DNA of 64,000 nt from the NCBI GenBank assembly GCA_947247005.1, contig OX365945.1, positions 10,360,501 through 10,424,500 of the forward strand. The letters are read 5' to 3'. Of this stretch, positions 1-13,852 are shown piece by piece. Both the position numbers and the translations under genes were made by a program. This DNA is from Spisula solida (lineage: Eukaryota > Mollusca > Bivalvia > Venerida > Mactridae). Numbering within the stretch: position 1 is the stretch's first letter; each line of letters opens with the position of its first letter. Under the pieces are notes generated by a model. It had not been told where the DNA came from and searched no databases. It saw only the letters and a list, made by a program, of their open reading frames with translations.

Positions 1-214
1 TTTGAAACTTTGTTGTTTGGGCATTATTATGTTGTGTTCAAGATATGTAGATTGATATGTAAATCTTATATAAATGTCTCCCATATGGTCCAACTTTGGA
101 AGGTTGAAGGTTTGAATCTAGGTAGGGGTCTTTTCTGATATCCTAGGTTGGTGAGCCACCATCTAGATTGTTACAGTGTGTCATAAATCACAACATTTGT
201 TCAACTGAGATATT

Positions 215-235
215 TTTATTATCTTGCTCTTTATT
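215..235 (-). terminator. Polyadenylation signals for the LRRC74A-like gene
   Basis: Two AATAAA hexamers on the minus strand (tttatt at 230-235 and 215-220 on the plus strand), just downstream of the tentative stop at 292-294. They would give a short 3' UTR of about 80-100 bases. Confidence 0.45.
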
Positions 236-291
236 TTGCCTTTAACTTCTGTCGTATTTCTCCTTTTATGCATGCAATCATCCGGGTTGTC

Positions 292-304
292 TTATTTCAA
301 TGCA
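292..304 (-). CDS. LRRC74A: LRRC74A-like exon 14 (tentative terminal exon: four codons and stop)
   Basis: The acceptor CTTGTTTATTTTCAG is followed by one base that completes a serine codon, then GCA TTG AAA TAA. The protein would end IDFSALK, close to where known LRRC74A proteins end. Two AATAAA signals lie 57-77 bases past the stop. So short an exon could be a chance match; the real one might lie elsewhere in 305-4680 or beyond the window. Confidence 0.5.
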
Positions 305-3300
305 CTGAAAATAAACAAGCAGTGATCAGAAGAGACCATTTAATGTTAATATAGTGGTACACATATATTTTCATGTATATGTACTTGCAAACAAACTTTG
401 TGCTATTGACACTGAATATACATGATGATGGTTTAACTCTGTCATTTTGTCTCCAACATATAGTGGGAGTGGGGGAGACATTGATTTTGTGCTTGACTAC
501 TGGATGTATGTATCTCTTAATGGTGGTAGTCACAGTTTGTCCGCTCTTGTTCCTCTTAACCATTGGTCCAATTTCAATGACACTTCACATGAATGCTTGT
601 TACCAAGCCTAGTTGTGCATATTGTCAGGAATTTTAGGTCAGATGATATTTGCCAGAGTAATGGCCCCTTGTGTGAGACATACGTTTTTATGTCAAAAAC
701 CCTTTTAATTTATGTACTATTCACAAAGGTTTTGAATAATATAAAATGTTTATGTTTCTATTTTTACATGATTTGCTATTGTATGATGATAACTAGTTTG
801 CTCTCTTATACATTGTTCTTAAAGGCTGGTGTGGAGGTGGATTATGAGTTTATGAAAGATAGTGTTGTATTGCATCTAATGCTTGTTTAAATGATTATTA
901 CCTTGTTTTATTCACATTTGCCATTTTAATACACATAAATGTTTAACTTTTTATAAATATACATTTTATAGTTCATACACGGGCATTACTGTTGCTAGAG
1001 TTTTATGCGCATTTATCAAATACCTGTAGATTTTATGGTTTTACATTTGTTAGTGTTTTTTGAAGTGTGTTTATCAGTGTTTAACATTGGAATTGTGCAT
1101 TTATGGTACATTTCGTTATAATTATATTATTTAGCATTTGTATGTACATGCATGTCCTTTGAGAAACATTCACTGTTTGATTCAGGAAGGTCTTAACCTA
1201 TCTTAAATAACAATCTTTAATAATAATTATCATGATTTATTTGTGTGCTAAAATAGTCACATGTAATTTAGCTAGTGTTGTTTTTGGTGAAAGAAAAAGT
1301 AACATATCCATTGTAATTCAATCATGTGTGAATTTTTTTTGTGCTCCAGTAATCCTTCTTTGCAATCCGTCAGTTAAATCCTTTTATATTTATGTTGTCA
1401 GTAGACGCATCACTTGAATAGACATTCCCCATATTTATTTAAAATCATGTATAAAGGAGTTTTTAAATTAATTTATTACTGTTGATATCACTATCACTTA
1501 GTGTAGTAGTATAGATTATTACACAGGGTTGGCGGGCATTAAGTCGATATTCGGCATACTAGGTTAGGAATTGGCTCGAGGGCTTCAGCCCGAGTGCCAA
1601 TACCTAACCTAGTATGCCGAATATCGACTTAATGCACAATGGCCCTGTTTTATAACCTTTTTATCACATATGTTTAACTCCACTTATTTTTTCTAAACAC
1701 GAAACAACAAAACAAACTCAGAGCTAACTTTTCCAGAGCTTTTTTAAACTGCAAAATAGTTAGAATCTTCAATTTGTATTCCAGCGCGCTAATGACGTCA
1801 CATGTTTGTGTACGTTACGTACGCGTGTCGCTTCCGAAATAACCGGATATAGCCTTGATACGGAGTTTTGGCACACCGGAAGAGGGCCAGATATCGATAT
1901 TTAGCACACTAGACGCACATATCAGTTCAAAGTCAGCGCAATTTTGTTACTATATATAGTAACACATGCGAAAATTAAATTTATCACACACCTGTGCACT
2001 TTTCTACAGTGCCATATAAGTCATAATGCACAGTGATAATGCACAGTGTGCATTAAATATACAAATGATGTCATTTGACATTATCTCTTTATTTTGATGA
2101 CTTCATAGACGTAAGGCAGGCTGTTTGTAAGCGGAACCAATTATGAATGTCTTAAACTTTATTATTTGTCTTAGTTTTGCCAGGTATGTGATCAATAGAA
2201 TATAAAATATGTGTTGATTTATTATTGAATTAATGCCACGAAGAAAATGGATAAGAAGCTGGACAAGGCTCATTTTATTCCATAAATTCAATAACAAACC
2301 AACACTCATTGGATATCCTCTATATATTGAAAGCAGTGTTTTAATGTATTGAATTGTAAAGGTGAACCTATGCGTGTGGTATGTTTAATAATGTTATTAC
2401 ATTTACATAGATATAACCCATATCATGCTGCCTCATGGATTTATTGAAATTTTATTCAATTATTAGTTAAAAATTAGTATTGATGCATTCCTTTGTTGAG
2501 TATGATATGTGCATTTTAAGCAAAATTAGCTTGATTCAATAATTTATATTTGCTCATATTATTAATTTTAGTGATAACATATTTTTGTTTTTATAAATAT
2601 TGAGTTCCAAATGGTTTGCACCTTTTGAAAAGGTAATATTTAAAAAATGGTCATCCTCATACATCAGTGGTTAGTCAAGTTCCCAGACTATGTTTTGGAC
2701 GAAGAATACTCTGGTGAACGAGAATGAAAAATGGTATGCTTTAGTGTTAATATAAATTTTGCTTTGTCAAGAATTTTGATGACTAAAATGGTGCTCTTAG
2801 TGTACATAAACGAGGGGGAACGGTGGCCTAGAGGTAGGTCCCGGTTTCGATCAAAGTCTGAGGCACTGCAGAATTTCTCTTAACAAGAATCATCCACATG
2901 CTCCACTTAACCGAGATGTATAAATGGTTACCTGAGAGAGTCAAAAGCCAATGTGCTGTGGCTGCCAGTGGTGCCGAATTGTGACTCAATCATTGTTCAA
3001 TCGGTTGAACGGATGCATGTTTGAAAATAGACTTTAACTGGGTATTTTACATTACAAGTAAAAATACAACTTTTAACATTTTTTAAAAACATTTCCATGT
3101 TTAAAAGAGAGCAAACACTTTGGAGCTCACAAAGGTATTGTATCTGCAAATTTTAGTTGAGATGCCAAGAAAAAACAAAGTAAAAAAAAAGTTGTGTGAA
3201 TGTCAATCTTTGCTTAATTATGAGACGTTCTATTTTTGCTGAGGACTACCAGTGTATAAACTGTTTGAATTAAAAATTAAGAAACTTTTGAATGTTGATC

Positions 3301-6300
3301 AAGCTGTTAATTTAGAATGGAGTTTGCATCTGTGATAAAAAATTCAGTAAAATCTACCCCTGTTTTTTATTAAATCTTTGCTCTCCGTTATTCCTTATGT
3401 TGATATATTTTGTAGCACCGCTCATATTGTTGATATTCAATGCCATTTGTTGTTGTTATTATTAATATAGTTGTTGTATAGGTAGATGTCATATTAATCA
3501 GACTGTGTTATAATATGTGTGCAACATCCAATGTTGCTATATACATGTATTCTATGGATTAATTTCATGGGCATTCAATTTTGTGAAATTTAGTAAAATT
3601 GCATTTCTTTTAATTTATGGGTTCATTAACATTGTAATGGACGTTGATTAATTGTGGGGATTTATTTTGGGGTTAAATGTATCAAGGAGCCATATTTAAA
3701 GACATTTCAAGACAGGAACTTGACATTGAAGTGAAAAAATGCTGTAAAATTATTAATATTCACAGTAGATTAATTTTCGTTAATTTTGTGGGTGAAGTCT
3801 ATCTCGAAATCAAATTATTCCCCACGAATAATTGACCTCAAAGAGGTTTTTTTGTCAATATTTTGAATCCATGAATTTAAGAAGCCACAAAATTACTATT
3901 TTACCAAAATCTGCAAAATTTAATTCCCATGAAAATGACTTTACAGTATTTAGCGTTATGAGTTTGAGTCTTAAACCAGTTTGTGAATGAGGTTCCAGGT
4001 ATAATAAAAATCTCGCATGTATCATTGAAGATTTTACAGGATATGAATGGTACTTGGCTCGGGCATTATTATTGTGTGTTCAAAGTGTTTTACAAGTTTT
4101 TATTTCTTACTCAGCGTTGTTAAGATTTGTTGTGTATTTTGTATTGATGGAGATAAAAGAGAGCTTTGAGACTGTGATAGTTTAATGATATGTAAGACAA
4201 CTGTTATGTCTAGTCCAGATTCTTAATATTATGCGCACCATCTTTGAAGAGGGAGTAAATTGTTTTGCACATGTCAGATGGTAGGTCAGTGGGTCTGTGC
4301 TGTGTGTCTGGTGGTAGATTAAATGGTTTCTGTTAAATATATTATAACTCAAGAGCGCTTGACTCCAGGATCCTCAAACTTTCCTTGGGTGTTAGTAATC
4401 ATAAGACCCCTGTTGATTTTCAGTTAAGCAGGTCAAATGTCAAGGTCGCTGTGAGCTCTACCACTAATAGATCAAATGGTTCTGATTAAGAACGCTTGAT
4501 CACAGGTCTTTCAAACTTTATAGGGAGGTTGATCAACACCAGTAGTTGATTCCTATTGATTTGAGGTCAGTATGTCAAAGTCACCGTGAACGATAACTTT
4601 ACTGACTATTGGGTTAACATAGGGGCATACATTGTACATGTTACAGAGAAAAGATGGGTTTTAATTTATAACAGACTTACCTGAAATCGATCTTTCCCTC
4701 TGATGTTTTATAGTCTGTGAGTAGATTATCTAATGTTTCTATATCAGTAGCTGACAGTTCCATAGCTACATCCTATCAATGAATAAGGCGTTGCATTTAC
4801 AAGTTTGGTGTTGTGATTGTATTCATTTAATTTACATGAAATAAAACTTGTTGTGAAAGTTTTTTTTCTTTATTTTCTGTCAACAAGGTGATTAATATAT
4901 TTTTATGCTCCCCGAAAAATGTTTTGGGGGGTATATATACTCAGCATCAATGAAAAGTTACCACCCTATTCACTCTTATATTTAAAAATTCACGTTACAT
5001 TGCGTTAAAAGCTGAACACGACTACATGATCATACATGTATGTTTTGACCTTACAACTATCCTATTTAACAATATTCAAATGCACACACTATAAAACTTT
5101 TGTACCGACAGGTCATATTACGAGGGGTGATCAACAAATACGCGGAAAAATGCTCTGAAATATTTGTTACGTGACCAATTTTAAAGAAAATCGGTCTGGT
5201 TCCAGATTGGAGAATTACGTGTACATACCTATAAAAACATTAAGCCTATAGAATTATTTAGTGAAACTAAAATAGAAACCGCAACGTCACTATTGCTACA
5301 CCGGCCCAACGTCATCACGACGTCGTTACATAAATCATTGTCCATACTCATTTGTGGCACAATTCATTATGTATAACGCATTTAATGATTCTCAAAATAT
5401 AGCTATACAACCAGATACACTTCCTTGATATGTCAACCGAATCTCATTTATTTTTCTTTGCAACTTGCAAGTAAATTGTCAGAAATAGCTGCGGGAGAAC
5501 ATTAATACAGATTACGTAATTTGACGTTATTGACGTCGTATAGCCCATTCGCATATCGGCATTGATTTCACATGACTACGTATGAGAGAATATGCAAAAC
5601 AGACACCAGTTGTGTATGCTATTACATATTTGTTGCATTTTGTAATAATGCCATTGGTATTTTATGACATTTCGTTCGCAACACAAATTTTCGCAGCCGA
5701 TTTCTGTACCACCCTCATTCTTAGACAATGACTTCGATGCAAATGGCTCTAAAATTAAATTTTGACGTTAAAACTTTTTTTGAAATAATAAATGTAATGT
5801 TATATCATTGCATATTCATAACCCACCCGTTAGAAAATGATAATATTACAAGCGCGCGAATGATACGTCATCGTTTGCTACGTACAACGTTGGAAAATAT
5901 GAAAATTTGGGCCGCATGATGTCGAGTGACGTTGCCATAGGATACAGCGTTCGTTCTGATTTTGGTTAATATTGATGATTAGCGGTGAATCAATTTGAAA
6001 TAAATTTATCTTCATGTTTAGAAAGTTTCATCGACTTACAATGACAAATAAAGAAATGACAGCACTTTTCCGCGTATTTGTTGATCACCCCTCGTATATA
6101 CAAAATATAGAGGTATATATGAGTGGTAACTTTTCAGTGATGCCCAGTATAGTTTCTGCTTTGTATAATGTAGTTGCTCTAGTTTTTAATCTATAATGCA
6201 TGGTTGTATTTCATGTACACTTGAAACCGTGCTTTCAGCTTATAATTGCAGAATTAACCTCATCAATTGTGATTCCTTATAGCAGTTGGGTGTTTAGTGC

Positions 6301-9300
6301 AATATAAAAATGGTGGATTAAGACTTCATAGAGCTCGCTGCATAAGGGCATTTGTTTGTTTGAGAGATGGGGAAACATGTTCCCAGTGATAGAATTTGAA
6401 TAGTGTATCATATATGAAACAGAAAAATACAAAAGTAATCATTGGTAAACAGAGAGTTATCTGTCCTTGAATATTAGAGAAATATGGAGAAAAACATTAG
6501 TTTCAAGGACAGAATGATAAATCACGAACAAATGGTGACCTCAGATTAGTATTGCATTTTTCTATTTCTAACATGCTTATATTAATGTGTTCATATACAA
6601 AGTTTTAACAAATTCTATTGGTATCATTTAGCTCCATCTCTCATACAAACCACTTTAAGGCAGGTACATGTAGCAGTTACATTTATGAGACCTATGCAGA
6701 GGTTTGATGGCAGATTACAAGAAATATTAAAACATTTAAAACTTGCAACAAAATATAATTATGTCATTTCTCGTTGTGCAATATCACAGAGAATTTGTTT
6801 GATCTCAAATTAAGTTAACTTACTGAAAAAGCAGATAGAAAATCAGCCCTTGACAGTTTTCTCTCCTTGTTCTTGTCGTAGTTCAACATATTGTCATACA
6901 AAGCTACACCATTCTCATCACAGTGGGATTTTATTGTTGCCATTATATTATCAGTGGTCACATCAGACACGGGTATACCGAAAAACTGTGCTGTAAAATA
7001 TAGAAGATTAATTATTATTATCCAAGTTTTCCAATCACTATTTGATCTTTATTTTTTATTTTTCGAAGAAAAAAAGTCGAGCTATTGTCATGACGGGATC
7101 GTGTGCGTGTGCATCTGCCTGGGCGTGTGCGTGCGTGTTGGTTAAGTTTAAGTCATTTTCTCAAAGATTATTAAGGATATCAACTTGAAACTCAACATAG
7201 TTACACTCAAACGATTTAAAAAGCACCACTTATGAAATATAAATTTTAGGGATGAAAACGTAAATATATGGTTATTTAACTTTGGGTGAATAAACTTCAG
7301 TATATACGCAACGAGTTATGTCAAGTTCATTTAAATATCGCGAGTTTGAAATAAATCATGATATGGTTACCAGAAGGACCGATGAAAATGAAAGTCGCAA
7401 TTTCACTAGTTGGTTTATGAACTTGCTGCATTGATGCATGCACATCACCGCTCCTCCTCAAGGATAACATATTTTACATAATAGGATAAAAATTATGTTC
7501 TATGTGATGTTTTCCCACTCTTCAAGCAGAACTAAAATTAAATTATAATAATATGCTGCTGCCTGGCTGACCGGGTTCAGATTCTAGATGCGCACAGTGT
7601 GTGAACTTGAGATGGTTTCAAGTCAAATTTAGCATAGCAGTTTAGGTGAGTGTCGTAAATTTATTAGGATATTTCCCGCGTTGTACCTTTAAGATTTTCC
7701 TTTTTTTTTGATAATTATGAATTGAATAATGCCAGACATTCGTCTGACACTGTGCAGTCATGCGGAGCCATTTTGAGTAACGCAGCCTTTGTAATGTTGC
7801 CTCCTGACTCGGGGTCATAACCTTCGGCTGGTCTGATCCTGGTCTGTCTTTGACATTGCCATTCGCCAAGAATCGATGTTCTAAGCACACACTTGATGTG
7901 TGGTGGTAGCTGGACCGCCATGTTACCATGGCTTATTTGAATTATTAACAAGCAAACCCAAAAACATCCGAACAAATATTTGAGCTAATCGCAGCAGAAA
8001 AAGACCTTTAGAAAATATGTTTATGTTGTTTTTTCAATGTGTAAACCTACAGTGTACAATTGAACGTCAATGTCGGTCCTTTATGTTGATGCGATCGAGC
8101 TGCACATGAATGTGACCTTTATTTATTAGCTATCACCCTTGTTACTCTTAGAGTTTAGACTTATAGATGAGCAAGGTTACCATCAAGTACGAGAAAGTCG
8201 AGCGTCCAGCTCTTGTTAATATAAAACTTGACAGAAGTGTTTATTGTTCATAAAATTCTTTGAGCAAGCCGGTCAGATGGTGGTTATTACCTGCGAGCCT
8301 TGAGCGAGCAGGTATATTGGATAGCATTAAGTAAAAAGTCCATGGAGGGGCACGTGACCTGTTCTCGATGGTTTACGATTTCAAAAAAGAAAAAGAAAAA
8401 AAAGATGCATTTTGTAAGAATGTCGTGAACCAGACTAATTCCATTATTCCATGTGGTAGGCAATATTGAGACCATGGATTTAAACAGCAGCTGACTGCAG
8501 CTGCATAAGCACAGCGCTTCCCAGTCTGGAGTACATCTCATAGAGAACACATTGCTCTTGAACGAAAATAGGTTAGTTCTATGGTTAATGTGTCAGGATT
8601 ACGGAATTTCGGGTGTACCCGGCACTTCGCTCCTTAAATTATTTTTAGGATTTTTTAGGATCAGCGGGTAAAATTAGTGCAGGTTGTTTCCCTTGATAAA
8701 ATTAACAACATTACAGTTTATTTTGGTCTCCAGAGTCATATAAGGAGAATTACCATTCAGTGTTAATGTCTATTCAGAGACTTAAAATTCTAAATGTCTC
8801 TTGTCTATTGTCATGGAATTATCGGAATTGATATTGTTGAACACTGAACACATGTCTTATGATAATACCTTTTAATGAACTGATACGAGGTTTTATTTAT
8901 AAGCATATAACTATTATATGAAACAAGGGAGTCTTAATATGCAATTAAGTGTATTGAAAATTGGTTTGTTATACATGAAATTATTTAACAATTTGTTGAT
9001 AAATTTCATGTGTCAAATTATCGTGCATATAGTTTTCCCAATTTGAAAGCTACCGGCCTATCGCGCTTATTTTTTCTCTCACAATTTTGAGATTTTCATG
9101 CTTAATTTTATACACATCACCTGTTGAATTATGCAGATAGAAGGTCGAGGATCTTGTCAATTCTCTGTCAAATGAAGTCGGTACATCATTTGCTCGCAGG
9201 AACTATTTGACTTGTATTAGTTGTAATCCAGATGAAAATAACAACATAAGCAGTAGTTTACAAAGTGTATATGTACTTTCAAAATGCTTTAGTGGCATAC

Positions 9301-11246
9301 TTCACTGACTCCAGAGTTAACAATGCTTTGATTTACACATTATTTGATATAACTCAAAAACACACCAACTTAATTTCATTTAATTCCTTAGGGGGCTACT
9401 GGCTATTGTAAGTCTTCACATTCGATTTTGCCTTGTAAGTGCGCCCTATAAACATGGAACTGTGCGAGTGTTAGTTATTTTACATATTCACACTTACTTG
9501 ATTTCTTTTTAGGCTTTATAACTATAACATAATCACTCAATACTGGTCCATGTTTTATACTGATATCTCTGTTCTGTTGTAGCTCTTCTTTCATTATTCG
9601 AAATTCCTTGTCTACTTCAATACCCTGTGGTGAGAAAGTATGATATGGAAAAATTTATCTCATTGCTAAGATAAGATTTATTTTGAATCGGCAAGACAAT
9701 CAAACGAGTAAACAAAGCTCATGTGAACTTTTGAACAGACTATTGGTGTTATGCATTTACACCATACAGTCGGTAGGTCGGTCCGTCCGAAAGACCACTT
9801 GTTGGGTACCAGAGAACCGTAATACTGATATTATGTAATATAAACATGAACATTAGAAAGGAAAGTTGCACGCTTCTTTTAAACAATGTAATCTGATCGG
9901 AATTATAATGTAAATTTCAGAGGTCAAGTAAGGGTGAAGCACCTGCATAGTTTCAGATGCTGGTAAGTGGACAAACAATGCTACGTAATCGACAGCATTA
10001 GCAATATCGGGGAAATACGCATAAATTTTGCTGAAAGCACATAAGCACATTTGTATCAGTGAACATATTTTTACATTTACATTGGAGGGATGTTTTACTA
10101 TACCATTCTTTACTTTAACCTACAGAAAAATCGTAGGAACAAAGCTTAGTGACAAGTTTCCTTGTTTCTTATTCTAGCAGTTGCGTAGAAATAAAATAAA
10201 TGCTTACGATTTATACAAAACTGGAGTCAGAAAGCAGGGTATTTTTCCTACTTCCTTTTCGAAATATTCATGAACGTTGTTCTTGTGTGCCGGACTCATA
10301 CACTTATAATGCTATTACTTTGTTTTGTATAGCGAATACAAAAGTATACGCCCAACGTGGGGCTCGAACCCACGACCCCGAGATTAAGAGTCTCGTGCTC
10401 TACCGACTGAGCTAGCCGGGCTGATATTATGTAATATAAACAGGTACATTAGAAAGGGAAGGTGCGCGCTTCTTTTAAACAATACCCCCAGGCACAAACA
10501 TGTAAACCGATGTAACGTTCTGTAGAGCAATTGAATAGTCTCTATTAAATTGTTTCATATTTACAGTCATTATTTGTACTGTGTAAAACCAATGCAAGCA
10601 AAACATCAGTATACATACGGTGAAACGTTATTGTCGAGCAGCTTTGTAAGCGGTCACTGGCAGGTCAGATCCCCAGAATATAATAAACGTATTTACAGTT
10701 ATGCGTCCATTGACTCTCATGCATGCTATGTACTTATCCATGAACACGTGATTAACGCTATGTATAGATGTAAATTCAAAACACCAACATATTCTCAATT
10801 TTGTAATTTTATAAAATTGTCTACAAGTTGTTGAAATAGTGGAATGGATATATTCAGACAAGATACTTATAATGTGATCGGAATTAGCAAGTAAATTTCA
10901 GAGGTCAAGTAGAGGTGAAGCACCTGCATAGTTTCAGATGCTGGTAAGTGGACAAACAACGCTACGTAATCGACAGCATTAGCAATATCGGCGAAATACG
11001 TGAATTATAGATTAATAATTAATTCGATTGTACAAGAAACAAATTGTACAATTTTGGCAACGAAATAAAACAAACTTTGTGCAGCAACAGAGAAGACTAT
11101 GAAATCGTTACACATACGCAACCTTATGATGGCTTTTAAGGAGAGGTACTGCTACCACTTTATACCATATAGTACGCTTTATCATTATTTTTAGTACATA
11201 GTTTGTCAATACGCAATCAGACGAGCAGCGTCTCTGTGGCGCAATT

Positions 11247-11296
<50 letters not shown>

Positions 11297-12535
11297 AGGG
11301 ACGATATATTTTTGCGCATAAATTTTGCTGAAAGCACATTTGTATCAGTGAACATATTTTTACATTTACATTGGAGGGATGTTTTACTATACCATTCTTT
11401 ACTTTAACCTACAGAAAAATCGTAGGAACAAAGCTTAGTGACAAGTTTCCTTGTTTCTTATTCTAGCAGTTGCGTAGAAATAAAATAAATGCTTACGATT
11501 TATACAAAACTGGAGTCAGAAAGCAGGGTATTTTTCCTACTTCCTTTTCGAAATATTCATGAACGTTGTTCTTGTGTGCCGGACTCATACACTTATAATG
11601 CTATTACTTTGTATTGTATAGCGAATACAAAAGTATACGCCCAACGTGGGGCTCGAACCCACGACCCCGAGATTAAGAGTCTCGTGCTCTACCGACTGAG
11701 CTAGCCGGGCTGATATTATGTAATATAAACAGGTACATTAGAAAGGAAAGGTGCGCGCTTCTTTTAAACAATACCCCCAGGCACAAACATGTAAACCGAT
11801 GTAACGTTCTGTAGAGCAATTGAATAGTCTCTATTAAATTGTTTCATATTTACAGTCATTATTTGTACTCTGTAAAACCAATGCAAGCAAAACATCAGTA
11901 TACATACGGTGAAACGTTATTGTCGAGCAGCTTTGTAAGCGGTCACTGGCAGATCAGATCCCCAGAATATAATAAACGTATTTACAGTTATGCGTCCATT
12001 GACTCTCATGCATGCTATGTACTTATCCATGAACACGTGATTAACGCTATGTATAGATGTAAATTCAAAACACCAACATATTCTCAATTTTGTAATTTTA
12101 TAAAATTGTCTACAAGTTGTTGAAATAGTGGAATGGATATATTCAGACAAGATACTTATAATGTGATCGGAATTAGCAAGTAAATTTCAGAGGTCAAGTA
12201 GAGGTGAAGCACCTGCATAGTTTCAGATGCTGGTAAGTGGACAAACAACGCTACGTAATCGACAGCATTAGCAATATCGGCGAAATACGTGAATTATAGA
12301 TTAATAATTAATTCGATTGTACAAGAAACAAATTGTACAATTTTGGCAACGAAATAAAACAAACTTTGTGCAGCAACAGAGAAGACTATGAAATCGTTAC
12401 ACATACGCAAACATATGATGGCTTTTAAGGAGAGGTACTGCTACCACTTTATACCATATAGTACGCTTTATCATTATTTTTAGTACATAGTTTGTCAATA
12501 CGCAATCAGACGAGCAGCGTCTCTGTGGCGCAATT

Positions 12536-12585
<50 letters not shown>

Positions 12586-13802
12586 AGGGACGATATATTT
12601 TTGCGCATAAATTTTGCTGAAAGCACATTTGTATCAGTGAACATATTTTTACATTTACATTGGAGGGATGTTTTACTATACCATTCTTTACTTTAACCTA
12701 CAGAAAAATCGTAGGAACAAAGCTTAGTGACAAGTTTCCTTGTTTCTTATTCTAGCAGTTGCGTAGAAATAAAATAAATGCTCACGATTTATACAAAACT
12801 GGAGTCAGAAAGCAGGGTATTTTTCCTACTTCCTTTTCGAAATATTCATGAACGTTGTTCTTGTGTGCCGAACTCATACACTTATAATGCTATTACTTTG
12901 TTTTGTATAGCGAATACAAAAGTATACGCCCAACGTGGGGCTCGAACCTCGTGCTCTACCGACTGAGCTAGCCGGGCTGATATTATGTAATATAAACAGG
13001 TACATTAGAAAGGAAAGGTGCGCGCTTCTTTTAAACAATACCCCCAGGCACAAACATGTAAACCGATGTAACGTTCTGTAGAGCAATTGAATAGTCTCTA
13101 TTAAATTGTTTCATATTTACAGTCATTATTTCTACTCTGTAAAACCAATGCAAGCAAAACATCAGTATACATACGGTGAAACGTTATTGTCGAGCAGCTT
13201 TGTAAGCGGTCACTGGCAGATCAGATCCCCAGAATATAATAAACGTATTTACAGTTATGCGTCCATTGACTCTCATGCATGCTATGTACTTATCCATGAA
13301 CACGTGATTAACGCTATGTATAGATGTAAATTCAAAACACCAACATATTCTCAATTTTGTAATTTTATAAAATTGTCTACAAGTTGTTGAAATAGTGGAA
13401 TGGATATATTCAGACAAGATACTTATAATGTGATCGGAATTAGCAAGTAAATTTCAGAGGTCAAGTAGAGGTGAAGCACCTGCATAGTTTCAGATGCTGG
13501 TAAGTGGACAAACAACGCTACGTAATCGACAGCATTAGCAATATCGGCGAAATACGTGAATTATAGATTAATAATTAATTCGATTGTACAAGAAACAAAT
13601 TGTACAATTTTGGCAACGAAATAAAACAAACTTTGTGCAGCAACAGAGAAGACTATGAAATCGTTACACATACGCAAACATATGATGGCTTTTAAGGAGA
13701 GGTACTGCTACCACTTTATACCATATAGTACGCTTTATCATTATTTTTAGTACATAGTTTGTCAATACGCAATCAGACGAGCAGCGTCTCTGTGGCGCAA
13801 TT

Positions 13803-13852
<50 letters not shown>

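Larger units (their letters stand above)
305..4680 (-). other. Intron 13 of the LRRC74A-like gene
   Basis: No further coding exon recognised. Holds, in order: a perfect inverted repeat (1536-1635), a 76-bp mobile element with an 8-bp duplication (2651-2726), a SINE-like stretch (2810-3005), a fold-back element (3556-3945) and a two-copy tandem repeat (4318-4610). Open frames at 373-890 and 1232-1417 look like chance. Confidence 0.5.
4773..6823 (-). other. Intron 12, occupied mainly by nested transposons
   Basis: Contains a TA-flanked element (5121-6094) inside a second pair of inverted repeats (4931-4965 and 6121-6151). No coding exon recognised in the rest. Confidence 0.6.

Noticed and set aside
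447..890. 147-codon open frame near the left edge
   Set aside because: No family motif, hydrophobic AT-driven composition, and it lies antisense within intron 13 of the LRRC74A-like gene.
10901..10974. Conserved spacer element as U6, U5, 5S or Y RNA
   Set aside because: None of the signature sequences of these RNAs is present and no T-run terminator follows at a suitable distance. I could not match it to a snoRNA with convincing C and D boxes either.
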